Shown piece by piece: positions 34,104-42,415 of a stretch of DNA of 64,000 nucleotides. Numbering within the stretch: position 1 is the first letter of the stretch; each line of letters begins with the position of its first letter. A program made the translations under genes and the position numbers. This DNA comes from an uncultured SAR86 cluster bacterium (lineage in GTDB: Bacteria; Pseudomonadota; Gammaproteobacteria; Magnimaribacterales; D2472): NCBI GenBank assembly GCA_902605165.1, contig CACLBJ010000001.1:124001-188000 (forward strand). The letters are read 5' to 3'. The notes beneath the pieces are model-generated. The model worked only from the letters and a program-made list of their open reading frames with translations, was not told where the DNA came from and did no database searches.

Positions 34104-36104
34104 TTAATTAAATAAGGTAACTATCAGGCCATCAACTGGTAGAAGGCCAGCAATAACTAAACTTACAATTGCCATCACATTAATTAGGATATTCATCGCA
34201 GGTCCAGAAGTATCTTTAAACGGATCTCCAACTGTATCACCTACAACTGCAGCAGCATGAGTATCTGAACCTTTTCCACCTAGATTACCTTTCTCAATAT
34301 ATTTCTTAGCATTATCCCAAGCGCCACCAGCATTAGCCATCATTAAAGCAAGAAGAACACAGCCAAGTAATCCACCAGCTAACATTCCACCAAGAGCCTT
34401 TGCTCCGAGAAGGAAACCGACTAGTGGAGGCATTGAAACTGCAATTACGCCAGGTAACAGCATTTTCTGAAGTGCTGCTCTTGTGGCAATCTCAACACAT
34501 TTATCAGTATCTGGCTCTCCTGTACCCTCTAAAATTCCTGGTATCTCTCTAAACTGTCTTCTTATCTCATTGATCATCTCAAATGCTGCATCGCCAACAG
34601 CAGTCATTGTTATTGAAGAGACTAAAAATGGAATCGACCCACCAATAAACATTCCTACTAGAACAATTGGATCAGATAGGACTAATTGAAAACCATCATT
34701 ATTTACACCAACTACTTGAACAAAAGCAGCAATTATAGCCAATGCAGCCAAGGCAGCTGCACCAATCGCAAATCCTTTACCAATAGCTGCAGTTGTATTT
34801 CCAAGCTCGTCTAAAGAATCAGTAATTTCTCTAACATCTTCTCCCATTCCTGCCATCTCAGCGATTCCACCTGCGTTATCAGCAACTGGGCCATATGCGT
34901 CAATTGCCATTGTTATGCCAACCGTAGCAAGCATCCCAACTGCTGCTATACCTACGCCATATAAATCAAATAATGTTGTGGAAATAAAAATAATTGTTGC
35001 CAAAATTAAGATAGGAATTACAACTGACTGCATCCCCACAGAAAGACCAGATATCATCACAGTTGCAGATCCTGTTTCACCAGATTTTGCAATCTTCTTA
35101 ACAGGCGTGCTGCCAGTATAGTATTCAGTTATGAGTCCAATTAATACACCGCCCACAGCTCCTGTGAGAACACAAAACCAAACATTTAGTGAAATATCTA
35201 AATATGTAATTAACCCAAACGCTAGAGCTATAAAAATAACTGGGGAACCTATTGTTCCTGTCCTTAATGCTGCACCAGGAGCTTTTGCAGATTGAGCTCT
35301 AACAATTAAGATGCCTAAAATTGATGATATTAAGCCAATAGAAGCTAGTGCTAGAGGTAAACTCATTAAAGGACCATTATTTGCTTCTGTCATAGTGTAA
35401 GCAATTGCTATGGTCGCGATCATTGAACCACAATATGATTCAAAAATATCTGATCCCATTCCTGCAACATCACCAACGTTATCACCAACATTATCAGCAA
35501 TTACGCCTGGATTTCGTGGATCATCTTCTGGTATTCCTGCTTCAACTTTTCCAACAAGGTCAGCTCCGACGTCAGCACTTTTGGTAAAGATGCCCCCACC
35601 AACCCTTGAGAACAGTGCTACTACTGAAGCTCCCATTCCAAACCCTTCAAGGTAATGACCCTCTCCTAGGAAATAAAATAATCCTCCTAACCCAAGAAGG
35701 CCAAGAGAAGCTACACAAAGACCCATTATCGATCCACCATAAAACGAAATAGATAAAGCTGCTGCTGCTCCACTGTCTTGAGCTGCTGTAGCTGTTCTTG
35801 TATTAGCTTTGGTAGCAGCAAACATTCCAATGAATCCAGCTAGAGCTGAACTTGAAGCACCTACTAGGACTGCAGTAGCTGTTTCCCAACCTAGAGCAAA
35901 AAATACCAAAAAAGCCAAAATAAGCACAAAAACAACCAGATACATATACTCTGTTTTCATAAAACTCATTGCACCTGAATGAATCATGTCACCGATTTTC
36001 TTTACTTCAGGATTTCCTTCTGGATAGCTAAGAACAACTCTAAATATTCCCAAGGCAATAAGTAATCCTACTAGACCCAAAAGTGGTGGTATGTATGCTG
36101 GCAT
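34104..36104 (-). CDS. hppA: membrane-bound ion-pumping pyrophosphatase, K+-dependent type
   Basis: A 666-residue integral membrane pyrophosphatase with about 16 transmembrane helices. The substrate site is visible as [38 protein letters not shown] and, near the C-terminus, [10 protein letters not shown] and [19 protein letters not shown]. It hydrolyses pyrophosphate to pump H+ or Na+ across the membrane. [14 protein letters not shown] carries Ala where K+-independent enzymes have Lys, pointing to K+ dependence. DIFESYCGS places the ion-gate Glu as in Na+-pumping and some bacterial H+-pumping members. GGAG precedes the ATG at 36104. The gene is 37 nt downstream of the symporter gene. Confidence 0.95.
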   Translation of the reverse strand: MPAYIPPLLGLVGLLIALGIFRVVLSYPEGNPEVKKIGDMIHSGAMSFMKTEYMYLVVFVLILAFLVFFALGWETATAVLVGASSSALAGFIGMFAATKANTRTATAAQDSGAAAALSISFYGGSIMGLCVASLGLLGLGGLFYFLGEGHYLEGFGMGASVVALFSRVGGGIFTKSADVGADLVGKVEAGIPEDDPRNPGVIADNVGDNVGDVAGMGSDIFESYCGSMIATIAIAYTMTEANNGPLMSLPLALASIGLISSILGILIVRAQSAKAPGAALRTGTIGSPVIFIALAFGLITYLDISLNVWFCVLTGAVGGVLIGLITEYYTGSTPVKKIAKSGETGSATVMISGLSVGMQSVVIPILILATIIFISTTLFDLYGVGIAAVGMLATVGITMAIDAYGPVADNAGGIAEMAGMGEDVREITDSLDELGNTTAAIGKGFAIGAAALAALAIIAAFVQVVGVNNDGFQLVLSDPIVLVGMFIGGSIPFLVSSITMTAVGDAAFEMINEIRRQFREIPGILEGTGEPDTDKCVEIATRAALQKMLLPGVIAVSMPPLVGFLLGAKALGGMLAGGLLGCVLLALMMANAGGAWDNAKKYIEKGNLGGKGSDTHAAAVVGDTVGDPFKDTSGPAMNILINVMAIVSLVIAGLLPVDGLIVTLFN

Positions 36105-36141
36105 AATTTACTCCGAAAAATTTAAACGAATTTTATCAAAT

Positions 36142-37398
36142 TTACGTTTTATTAAACACCATTTCATCAAAAGAATTCTCTGACTTAGCAACTACGCAAG
36201 CAACCGTTGCATCACCTGTGACGTTCACAGATGTTCTAATCATATCTAGAATCCTATCTACAGCTAATATTATTCCAATTGCCTCCAGAGGAAGGCCAAA
36301 CTGTTGAAGGATTATTACAAGAGTAATAGTTCCTGCAGAAGGAACTGCTGCTGTTCCTATTGATGTGACAACTGCCAATAAGACTATTTGAACATACTGT
36401 ATTAAAGTTAAATCAATTCCCGAAATCTGAGCGATAAAAACAGTTGCCATGCCTTGCATAATTGCAGTCCCATCCATATTAATTGTTGCACCAACAGGGA
36501 CAACGAATGAAGCTATATCTTTTTTAACACCCATATCTTGGTTCACCGTCTTTAATGTCACTGGAATTGTTGCTGCACTTGAAGAGGTAGAAAATGCGAA
36601 TATTGCAGCATCTTTCATTTTATAAAAGAAATGTAATGGATTTATGGAAGCAAAAAATCTTAGAATCAGCGAATAAGTTACAAAGGCATGAAAAAGAAGA
36701 ACTGATATTAATAAGATTACATACATGAATACATCTTGGAAAATATTAAAACCATCTGTGATAACAAACTTTCCGATCAAACAGAAGACGCCAACTGGAG
36801 CAAATTTCATAATCATTAAAACCAATTGAAGAAAAACTGTATTAAGTTTTTCAAATGACTCTGACAAGTTTCCCGTTAAGTGATTTGTTTTATTTAAAGC
36901 TAAGCCAAAGAGAATGCTGAAAAATACAATTGCTAACATCTGATTTTTAGCCATTGCATCTATTATGTTTGCGGGAACTATATTAACAATCGTTTGATAT
37001 ATTCCCTGTCCTTCTGGTAAATCTTTAAGCGCAACAGCCTCCGCCATTAAATAACCAGAACCAGGCTGAAAAATTGATCCAACTATTAGAGAAATTGATA
37101 CTGCTATTGCTGTAGTAAGTAGATATAAAGCAATGGTTTTAGAAGCAATATTTCCAAAGCTTTTTAAGCTTGATAGAGAAGCAATACCTGATACTAGAGA
37201 GAAAAATACTAATGGGACTACCATTAGTTTTAAAAGATTTATAAAAATTTCACCGCCAAGTTTAAAAACATATTCAAAAATAAAATCTTTAAACCCATCT
37301 GAAAAAGAACTCGAATAATATAAGATAGCGCCTATTAAAGCACCTAAACACATAGCAATTAATACATTTCTAGTAAGGTTCTTGGGAGCATCAAGCAT
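36142..37398 (-). CDS. dicarboxylate/amino acid:cation symporter (DAACS family)
   Basis: A 418-residue membrane transporter of the GltP/DctA/SdcS fold. It has eight predicted helices plus re-entrant loops: FSTSSSAATIPVTLKTV is the serine-rich HP1 loop, VVPVGATINMDGTAIMQG is the NMDGT motif of helix 7, and GTAAVPSAGTITLVIILQQF plus DRILDMIRTSVNVTGD form HP2 and helix 8. The family moves glutamate, aspartate or C4-dicarboxylates with Na+ or H+. The exact substrate cannot be decided. Its ATG overlaps the rubredoxin stop (TAATG), and the next gene encodes a possible Na+ pump. Confidence 0.93.
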   Translation of the reverse strand: MLDAPKNLTRNVLIAMCLGALIGAILYYSSSFSDGFKDFIFEYVFKLGGEIFINLLKLMVVPLVFFSLVSGIASLSSLKSFGNIASKTIALYLLTTAIAVSISLIVGSIFQPGSGYLMAEAVALKDLPEGQGIYQTIVNIVPANIIDAMAKNQMLAIVFFSILFGLALNKTNHLTGNLSESFEKLNTVFLQLVLMIMKFAPVGVFCLIGKFVITDGFNIFQDVFMYVILLISVLLFHAFVTYSLILRFFASINPLHFFYKMKDAAIFAFSTSSSAATIPVTLKTVNQDMGVKKDIASFVVPVGATINMDGTAIMQGMATVFIAQISGIDLTLIQYVQIVLLAVVTSIGTAAVPSAGTITLVIILQQFGLPLEAIGIILAVDRILDMIRTSVNVTGDATVACVVAKSENSFDEMVFNKT

Positions 37399-37571
37399 TA
37401 TGATATCTCAACCATGTCAAAATCTTCTTTTCCAACACCACAATCAGGACATATCCAGTCTTCAGGGACATCTTCCCATTTAGTTCCGGGTTCAATATCA
37501 TCTTCAGGCCAGCCTTCAGCTTCATCATAAATTAACCCACAAACGATGCATTCCCATTTCTTATAGTCCAT
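37398..37571 (-). CDS. rubA: rubredoxin
   Basis: A 57-residue protein read from ATG at 37571. It contains two iron-binding knuckles, [20 protein letters not shown] and [18 protein letters not shown], giving the Cys-x2-Cys...Cys-x2-Cys rubredoxin site and the conserved aromatic and PGT-x-WED segment. It carries single electrons, commonly to alkane hydroxylases or oxidative-stress reductases; no partner is next to it. The stop overlaps the following symporter ATG as TAATG. In pseudomonads rubredoxin genes lie near ubiC-ubiA, and here ubiC is divergent 72 nt away. Confidence 0.93.
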   Translation of the reverse strand: MDYKKWECIVCGLIYDEAEGWPEDDIEPGTKWEDVPEDWICPDCGVGKEDFDMVEIS

Positions 37572-37594
37572 ATTTCATTTATTAGTGTCTAAAA

Positions 37595-37619
37595 ATTATA
37601 AAAAAGATCAGCGTATAAT
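37595..37619. promoter_or_regulatory. candidate -10 elements of a divergent promoter pair (rubA / ubiC)
   Basis: Reading leftward, TATAAT occupies 37600-37595, 23 nt before the rubA ATG. Reading rightward, TATAAT occupies 37614-37619, 24 nt before the ubiC ATG at 37644. Both are perfect -10 hexamers in a 72-nt divergent gap, but neither has a good -35 at 17 nt, so this is only a likely assignment. Confidence 0.4.
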
Positions 37620-37643
37620 ACCAAAATTGAGATACTTAAATAT

Positions 37644-38135
37644 ATGCAATTCAATAAATTAACTTCATGGATGTCCGAGACTAAATCCCTTGAAGTCCAG
37701 AATAAAGAAATTCTTTCCTGGTTAAATGAGTCTGGATCAATAACATCTAGAATCAAATCATTTTCGGATTTCAAATTAAAGCTTCTAAGAGATAGTCCTG
37801 GAGAGGTAGATGCCGCCGTTGATGATCTTATTATTTCAAACTATAAGGAAAACAATATTAGAGAAGTGCTTCTATATTCTGATGAAGAGCCATTAATTTA
37901 TGCAAAAAGTATCATACCGCTTGAAACAATTAGACTTGGTCTAGGTGTTCTTGGGAACCTCAAAGAAAATCCATTAGGAGATATCCTTTTTTCAAATCCT
38001 GAAATTAAAAAAGAATATATGCTATTTTCTAAGTTTGAACTAAATAAAAAAATTTTCTATGGAAGAAAAGGCATATATACAGTTAAAGGTTTTCCTTTTA
38101 GTGTTTGTGAAATCTTTTTAATAAATGATAGCTGA
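37644..38135 (+). CDS. ubiC: chorismate-pyruvate lyase UbiC
   Basis: A 163-residue protein of normal UbiC length. Family features include the paired ILSWLNESGSITSRIKSF, FKLKLLRD, IREVLLYSDEEPLIYAKSII and GVLGNLKENPLGDILF, ending with REIY-like RKGIYTVKGFPFSVCEIFL. It removes pyruvate from chorismate to give 4-hydroxybenzoate, the ring precursor of ubiquinone. The next gene, ubiA, overlaps it by 11 nt and prenylates that product. TrpE in this window competes for the same chorismate. Confidence 0.92.
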   Translation: MQFNKLTSWMSETKSLEVQNKEILSWLNESGSITSRIKSFSDFKLKLLRDSPGEVDAAVDDLIISNYKENNIREVLLYSDEEPLIYAKSIIPLETIRLGLGVLGNLKENPLGDILFSNPEIKKEYMLFSKFELNKKIFYGRKGIYTVKGFPFSVCEIFLINDS

Positions 38136-38982
38136 AAAAATAAGTGGCTTTATTGGCATAACTCGGCTTGATAAACCTATTGGTATTTATCTCCTTTTGT
38201 GGCCTGCACTAATTGCTCTATTAATCTCAACTGAGGCATCTATTGATTACTCATTCGTAATCATTATTGTAGCTGGATCAATTTTAGTAAGATCAACTGG
38301 ATGCGTGATAAATGATATATTTGATATGGAATTTGATAAAAAAATTGAAAGAACTAAAGACAGGCCATTAGCATCAGGCCAACTTAGTAAGCGTGAGGCC
38401 TATTTTATATTTCTTCTACTTTCAGTGTTTTCTTTGTTACTTGTCTCCATTTTAGAAAGACAAGCACAGTTGGTTTGTTTATTTTTTGCAGTTTTCATAG
38501 TTTCCTACCCCCTAACAAAAAGATTCCTAAAGATCCCACAAATTTTCTTAGGAATAACTTTTGGTTCAAGTATTCCAATTGTTTTTTCAATGAACGAAAA
38601 GTTACTTGATACCTCAATGTGGGTCTTGTACTTAGCTAATTTTTTCTGGATAGTTGCTTATGACTCATTTTATGCAATGAGCGATTATGATGACGATAAA
38701 AAATTAGGCGTTAACTCTTCTATTACTTACTGGGGACAAAAATCTCAAAACTATATAACTCTATTTCAAAGCTTCTCTCTTATATTCTTCATTTTTCTTG
38801 GTTACTTAAATAATTTGAGTTTTATTTGGTATTTGACTATATTTTTTACTGTTTTTCTCTTTTATTATCAGCATTCAATATCAAGAAATAATGAGCACCT
38901 AAAAGCATTTAAAAATAATAATTTTATAGGTTTATTGTTTTTATTAGCTTTGTTGATTGAAAAATATAATATTTTTATTTAA
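38125..38982 (+). CDS. ubiA: 4-hydroxybenzoate polyprenyltransferase UbiA
   Basis: A 285-residue integral membrane prenyltransferase with about nine helices. The first aspartate-rich motif lies in GCVINDIFDMEFDKKIERTK (ND-x2-D-x3-D), followed by DRPLASGQLS; the second is YDSFYAMSDYDDDKKLGVNS. It attaches the polyprenyl tail to 4-hydroxybenzoate made by UbiC, at the inner membrane. It overlaps ubiC by 11 nt and is followed by a DUF1249 gene after 9 nt. Together with coq7 at 4.2 kb it shows a ubiquinone-based respiratory chain. Confidence 0.96.
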   Translation: MIAEKISGFIGITRLDKPIGIYLLLWPALIALLISTEASIDYSFVIIIVAGSILVRSTGCVINDIFDMEFDKKIERTKDRPLASGQLSKREAYFIFLLLSVFSLLLVSILERQAQLVCLFFAVFIVSYPLTKRFLKIPQIFLGITFGSSIPIVFSMNEKLLDTSMWVLYLANFFWIVAYDSFYAMSDYDDDKKLGVNSSITYWGQKSQNYITLFQSFSLIFFIFLGYLNNLSFIWYLTIFFTVFLFYYQHSISRNNEHLKAFKNNNFIGLLFLLALLIEKYNIFI

Positions 38983-38991
38983 TTTATAGAA

Positions 38992-39408
38992 ATGAGAACT
39001 CTTCCTAAAACTTCAATGCATTTAAATGTGTGTGGAAGTAATTTCTTTAAATTACGAAAATTACTTCAAGATTTTAAAGACCCAAGGAAAAGTTTTGAGA
39101 AGTCTGTCAGTAAAAATGAAACAGTTTTTATAAAGTTTAATTTATTATCAAAAACTAAGCACACCCTAACCTATGAGGTAAAGCATTTTCATACTGAAGA
39201 TAGTCTTAATGATTTTATAATCAGGTTCTGTGTTTTTAGTGATGCAAAAATGGTTGAGGTAATTTCCTTTCAGGGTGAGAAGCCTTTCCCTTTTTATATA
39301 AAAAATAAACCTGCTCTTCATTCATCTGATGAAAAGCATCAACAAAATACTTTCTTTTTTGACCTTCTTGAAAATTTACTTACTTTTGCAGAAGAAATAA
39401 TTGAATAA
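38992..39408 (+). CDS. DUF1249 family protein (YqiB-like)
   Basis: A 138-residue soluble protein. The N-terminus LNVCGSNFFKLRKLLQDF, the middle LTYEVKHFHTEDSLNDFIIRF and DAKMVEVISFQG, and the end HQQNTFFFDLLENLLTFAEE correspond to the DUF1249 layout known from E. coli YqiB, whose function is not established. In E. coli yqiB lies close to yqiA, and here it overlaps a yqiA-like esterase gene by 8 nt, supporting the assignment. It follows ubiA by 9 nt and is likely part of the same transcript. Confidence 0.75.
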   Translation: MRTLPKTSMHLNVCGSNFFKLRKLLQDFKDPRKSFEKSVSKNETVFIKFNLLSKTKHTLTYEVKHFHTEDSLNDFIIRFCVFSDAKMVEVISFQGEKPFPFYIKNKPALHSSDEKHQQNTFFFDLLENLLTFAEEIIE

Positions 39409-39973
39409 AAATATATTTTATTTTCATGGCTTTGCATCATCTGCTGATTCAACAAAGGCTAAAATCTTTGATGATTTTATAAAAGAAAAATTTCCAACTA
39501 TTTATCTGCATATCCCAAACATTGATAACTCTATAGAAAAATCTTTTACTCAATTAGAAAATTTAGTAGAAGAGAATGCAGGTGATAGATTATTTATTGG
39601 AAGCTCACTTGGTGGTTTTTATGCGTCTTATTTTGCAGAAAAGTTTAATTCGAAGGCTGTGTTGATCAATCCCGCATCAAATCCATATTTAGGCATGGAA
39701 ATGTACTTAGGAAAGAATACTAACTACTCAACAAATGAAGAATTTTTTCTAACTAAAAAAGATCTTGAAATCTTGAAGCAAAATAATGTCTCAAAAATAA
39801 ACTCTCCATCTAACTATTTAGTTCTTATGGAGACTGGTGATGATGTTATTCCATTTGAGTACACTCTTGATTTTTATAATGGTTGTAATTTTTGCATCAT
39901 TGATGGGGGAAGCCATTCTTTTGATTCTTTTAAAGAAAAGCTAGAAATAATCTCAGAATTTATGAAACTTTAG
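39401..39973 (+). CDS. yqiA: YqiA/YcfP-like alpha/beta-hydrolase
   Basis: A 190-residue esterase with FYFHGFASSADSTKAKIFDD at the N-terminus (HGF oxyanion motif), the nucleophile elbow FIGSSLGGFYASYFAE (G-S-S-L-G-G near residue 70), VLINPASNP, LVLMETGDDVIPF and IIDGGSHSFDSF with the catalytic His. The E. coli YqiA protein has esterase activity on short acyl esters; the natural substrate is unknown. The start appears to be TTG at 39401, overlapping the DUF1249 gene by 8 nt. It is the last gene before the glutamine synthetase leader. Confidence 0.85.
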   Translation: MNKNIFYFHGFASSADSTKAKIFDDFIKEKFPTIYLHIPNIDNSIEKSFTQLENLVEENAGDRLFIGSSLGGFYASYFAEKFNSKAVLINPASNPYLGMEMYLGKNTNYSTNEEFFLTKKDLEILKQNNVSKINSPSNYLVLMETGDDVIPFEYTLDFYNGCNFCIIDGGSHSFDSFKEKLEIISEFMKL

Positions 39974-40124
39974 AAATTCTTGTAACATTTCTGAAAATAT
40001 TGCCTTTAATATTAATATGTCTCTTGCTTAGTTATTTCATTAAAGTAAACTTTACTTAGCATTTTAATTTGCACCATTTCCATGGTTTAAAAGGAACTCA
40101 ATTTTTTGAGTGAAGAGTTAAAAT
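39974..40124 (+). other. upstream part of the glutamine synthetase leader
   Basis: No gene is found here. The stretch holds a perfect palindrome, AAGTAAA-C-TTTACTT, at 40043-40057 that could bind a dimeric regulator. A small hairpin follows at 40096-40111 (ACTCAA, four T, TTGAGT) just before the first riboswitch. AT-rich promoter-like bases abound, but I see no -35/-10 pair good enough to call. The transcript must start before 40125 for both aptamers to be included. Confidence 0.5.
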
Positions 40125-40172
40125 CGTTCAACTTCTTAGGAAGTCGGAAGTAGGTGAAAACCGAAGGAACGC
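40125..40172 (+). ncRNA. glutamine riboswitch (glnA RNA class), aptamer 1
   Basis: The sequence fits the glnA RNA aptamer known from cyanobacteria and marine metagenomes. The outer stem pairs CGTTC (40125-40129) with GAACG (40167-40171). Hairpin P2 pairs ACTTC with GAAGT around a TTAG loop. The conserved core CGGAAGTAGG and then CCGAAGGAACGC follow. This class binds L-glutamine. It is the first of two copies upstream of the glutamine synthetase gene. Confidence 0.92.
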
Positions 40173-40196
40173 ACCCGTTAACAGGATAACGTTAAT

Positions 40197-40243
40197 CGTT
40201 CAACTCTTTTAGAGTCGGAAGTAAGCGAAAGCTGAAGGAACGC
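40197..40243 (+). ncRNA. glutamine riboswitch (glnA RNA class), aptamer 2
   Basis: A second complete copy starts 72 nt after the first. The outer stem pairs CGTTC (40197-40201) with GAACG (40238-40242). P2 pairs ACTCT with AGAGT. The core reads CGGAAGTAAGC, GAAA, GCTGAAGGAACGC, with the third helix AGC/GCT closed by a GAAA tetraloop. Bases differ from copy 1 mainly where pairing is kept by compensatory changes. Two aptamers in series can give a steeper or two-input response to glutamine. Confidence 0.92.
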
Positions 40244-40286
40244 AACCGTTAAACCCGATCGAGTTTAACTTCAAAAATCCTGCAGA

Positions 40287-40316
40287 CTAAAAAATGCATG
40301 AAAATTTATTTTTTAG
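40287..40316 (+). promoter_or_regulatory. hairpin overlapping the glutamine synthetase ribosome binding site
   Basis: CTAAAAAAT at 40287-40295 is perfectly complementary to ATTTTTTAG at 40308-40316, a 9-bp stem with a 12-nt loop. Its 3' arm ends on the first two bases of the AGGAGA Shine-Dalgarno (40315-40320), six bases before the ATG at 40326. It is not followed by a T run, so a role in translation rather than termination is suggested. It lies downstream of both aptamers and could be their expression platform. Confidence 0.5.
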
Positions 40317-40325
40317 GAGATATTT

Positions 40326-41297
40326 ATGAATACTTTTGAATATATATGGCTTGATGGGTATCAGCCGGAACCAATGATGCGAAGCAAAGTTAAAGCTACT
40401 GAGGATGATACTCCTCCAGATTGGTCTTTTGATGGGTCTTCAACTCAACAAGCTGAAGGCGGAAGTTCAGACTGCTTACTTTTACCAGTGCAGACCTATG
40501 CAAATCCAAATGGTCATGATTTAGTTATGACTCAAGTTCAAGCTGCTGACCATTCCGTGCATCCATCTAATACTAGAGCTGCAGCGGCAGAAGTGACTAC
40601 TGATGAGTGGTGGTTTGGATTTGAACAAGAATTCTTTTTTACTGATCCGCAAACTGGAGAACCTTTAGGTTGGGAAGATGGCACACCAAGAGAGCAAGGA
40701 GAATATTATTGTGGAGTTGGAGCAGGCAATGTAGTTGGTAGAGAAATCTCAGATGCGCATTTAGAAGCTTGTTTAGATCTTGGCATAACCCTTACGGGTA
40801 CAAATGCAGAGGTTGCTCTTGGTCAATGGGAGTATCAGTGTTTTGGAAAAGGTATCAAAGCAGCTGATGATCTTTGGGTATCAAGATATCTTCTTTATAA
40901 GATTGCTGAAGAATATGGTGTTGGTGTAAATATACATCCAAAGCCAAAAACAGGTGACTGGAACGGATCTGGAATGCATTGTAATTTTTCAAATGAAGCA
41001 ATGAGAACTGCTGGTTCTGAAGAACTTTTCTCTTCAATGTGTGACAAATTAGGCGAAGTTCATGAAGAAGGTATTGCATCTTATGGTTCGGATAATGATA
41101 TGAGACTAACAGGTCTTCATGAGACACAAAGCATCGAAAAATTCTCTTATGGTGTCAGTGATCGTGGAGCAAGTATAAGAATCCCTGTCTATACTGTTGA
41201 ACATGACTGGAATGGATATCTTGAAGACAGAAGACCAGCATCTAATGCTGATCCTTACAAGATACTAGCTCATATAGTAGGAACTCTTTCTAAATAA
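40326..41297 (+). CDS. glnII: glutamine synthetase type II (eukaryote-like GSII)
   Basis: A 323-residue GSII, far shorter than the roughly 470-residue bacterial GSI. Signatures are YIWLDGYQPEPMMRSKV, PPDWSFDGSSTQQAEGGSSD, FGFEQEFFFTD with the metal Glu residues, EVALGQWEYQC, DWNGSGMHCNFS and FSYGVSDRGASIRIP. It makes glutamine from glutamate, ammonia and ATP. The adenylylation loop of GSI is absent, so GlnE control is not expected; control by the tandem glutamine riboswitches in its leader is. It has a clear SD (AGGAGA) and a strong terminator just after the stop, so it forms a single-gene unit. Confidence 0.96.
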   Translation: MNTFEYIWLDGYQPEPMMRSKVKATEDDTPPDWSFDGSSTQQAEGGSSDCLLLPVQTYANPNGHDLVMTQVQAADHSVHPSNTRAAAAEVTTDEWWFGFEQEFFFTDPQTGEPLGWEDGTPREQGEYYCGVGAGNVVGREISDAHLEACLDLGITLTGTNAEVALGQWEYQCFGKGIKAADDLWVSRYLLYKIAEEYGVGVNIHPKPKTGDWNGSGMHCNFSNEAMRTAGSEELFSSMCDKLGEVHEEGIASYGSDNDMRLTGLHETQSIEKFSYGVSDRGASIRIPVYTVEHDWNGYLEDRRPASNADPYKILAHIVGTLSK

Positions 41298-41310
41298 ATT
41301 TGTTTCTTTT

Positions 41311-41341
41311 AAAAATGCGGGGATTCTTTTCCCGCATTTTT
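41311..41341. terminator. bidirectional Rho-independent terminator
   Basis: AAAAATGCGGG (41311-41321) pairs perfectly with CCCGCATTTTT (41331-41341) around a 9-nt loop. The A/T tails make it work in both directions. It ends glutamine synthetase on the plus strand and overlaps the stop codon of the convergent rhodanese gene. It is the strongest terminator I see in the window. Confidence 0.88.
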
Positions 41342-41756
41342 ATTTTTGGACAACTGGAAGGTTCTCTTGTGTCCAAGTCATCATACCTCCATTTAACCTA
41401 AAGGTTTTCTCAAACTCAGCTTTTTTAAGTTTCTCACCAATATTTGCAGAATTTCTTCCCATATCACAGACCAAGATTATTGGACGATCTTTGAATTTTT
41501 CTAATTCATGCATCTGATTATCAAATTCTTGATGAGGATAATTCAATGCATTCATAATATGTCCATTTTCATAATCTTCTTTTTTTCTAAGATCGATAAG
41601 GATTGCACTTTCTTTGTTGATTAATCGTGTAAGTTCATTGGGCTCAATTTTCTTACCGCCTTTGTTCATTTCTGAATAAGCAAATAAGAATATGAAGAAA
41701 AATAGTGGTACTGAGAAATACCAATAATCAATTAAAAAAAGATTAAATTCCAACAT
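41340..41756 (-). CDS. membrane-anchored rhodanese-like protein
   Basis: A 138-residue protein with one N-terminal transmembrane helix (about residues 11-27, [17 protein letters not shown]) and a single rhodanese domain. The domain shows [34 protein letters not shown] and the active loop [14 protein letters not shown] with the catalytic Cys. It resembles E. coli YibN. Such proteins may handle sulfane sulfur at the membrane; no substrate is known. It is alone, convergent with the glutamine synthetase gene and divergent from gpmA across 44 nt. Confidence 0.88.
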   Translation of the reverse strand: MLEFNLFLIDYWYFSVPLFFFIFLFAYSEMNKGGKKIEPNELTRLINKESAILIDLRKKEDYENGHIMNALNYPHQEFDNQMHELEKFKDRPIILVCDMGRNSANIGEKLKKAEFEKTFRLNGGMMTWTQENLPVVQK

Positions 41757-41800
41757 ATGAAGACATATTATCTATTAAAATAAGATTTTATCTAATAAAA

Positions 41801-42415
41801 ATGAATCTAATTTTAATAAGACATGGTCAAAGCGAGTGGAATGCCTTGAATCAATTTACTGGATGGAAGGATCCGGGCCTGACATCAAAAGGAGTTGAAG
41901 AAGCTCGCAATGCAGGAAAGATAATAAATAACTTAAAAATTAATTTTGACTTGGTTTTCACATCTGCACTAATAAGAGCTCAGAATACAGCTGAAATTAT
42001 TCTCAAAGAAATAAATCAGCCTCTATCAACTATAAAAAATCAGGCTCTTAATGAAAGAAACTATGGAGACCTTGCAGGTCTCAATAAGGATGATGCAAGA
42101 AAAAGATGGGGCGATGAACAAGTTCATATTTGGAGAAGATCCTTTGATATCCCTCCTCCTGGTGGAGAAAGTCTCAAAGATACAGGTGAAAGAGTGCTCC
42201 CATTTTTTATGAAAGAGATACTTCCATATGTTTGCAAAGGTAAGAATGTTTTAGTTGCAGCTCATGGGAACTCTCTTAGGTCATTAATTAAGTTTCTTGA
42301 TAACATTTCGGATGAAGACATTGTTAAATTAGAAATCCCTACTGGGGCTCCAATACATTATGTAATTAATGAGGATGGTTCAGTTACGTCAAAAAAAGAT
42401 TTCTTCAATGAGTAG
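41801..42415 (+). CDS. gpmA: 2,3-bisphosphoglycerate-dependent phosphoglycerate mutase
   Basis: A 204-residue mutase. It begins [20 protein letters not shown] with the phosphohistidine motif RHG, then [61 protein letters not shown] and [14 protein letters not shown]. It interconverts 3- and 2-phosphoglycerate in glycolysis. It is shorter than the 250-residue E. coli enzyme but matches the compact form found in many other proteobacteria. mutY begins inside its last codons with an 8-nt overlap. Confidence 0.93.
   Translation: MNLILIRHGQSEWNALNQFTGWKDPGLTSKGVEEARNAGKIINNLKINFDLVFTSALIRAQNTAEIILKEINQPLSTIKNQALNERNYGDLAGLNKDDARKRWGDEQVHIWRRSFDIPPPGGESLKDTGERVLPFFMKEILPYVCKGKNVLVAAHGNSLRSLIKFLDNISDEDIVKLEIPTGAPIHYVINEDGSVTSKKDFFNE

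Noticed and set aside
34483-35655. Several long plus-strand open frames inside the pyrophosphatase gene
   Set aside because: They are shadows of hppA in other frames; the minus frame has all family motifs.
40043-40080. Sigma54 promoter or NtrC sites before the glutamine synthetase gene
   Set aside because: No TGGCAC-N5-TTGCA-like -24/-12 pair was found in 39974-40325.
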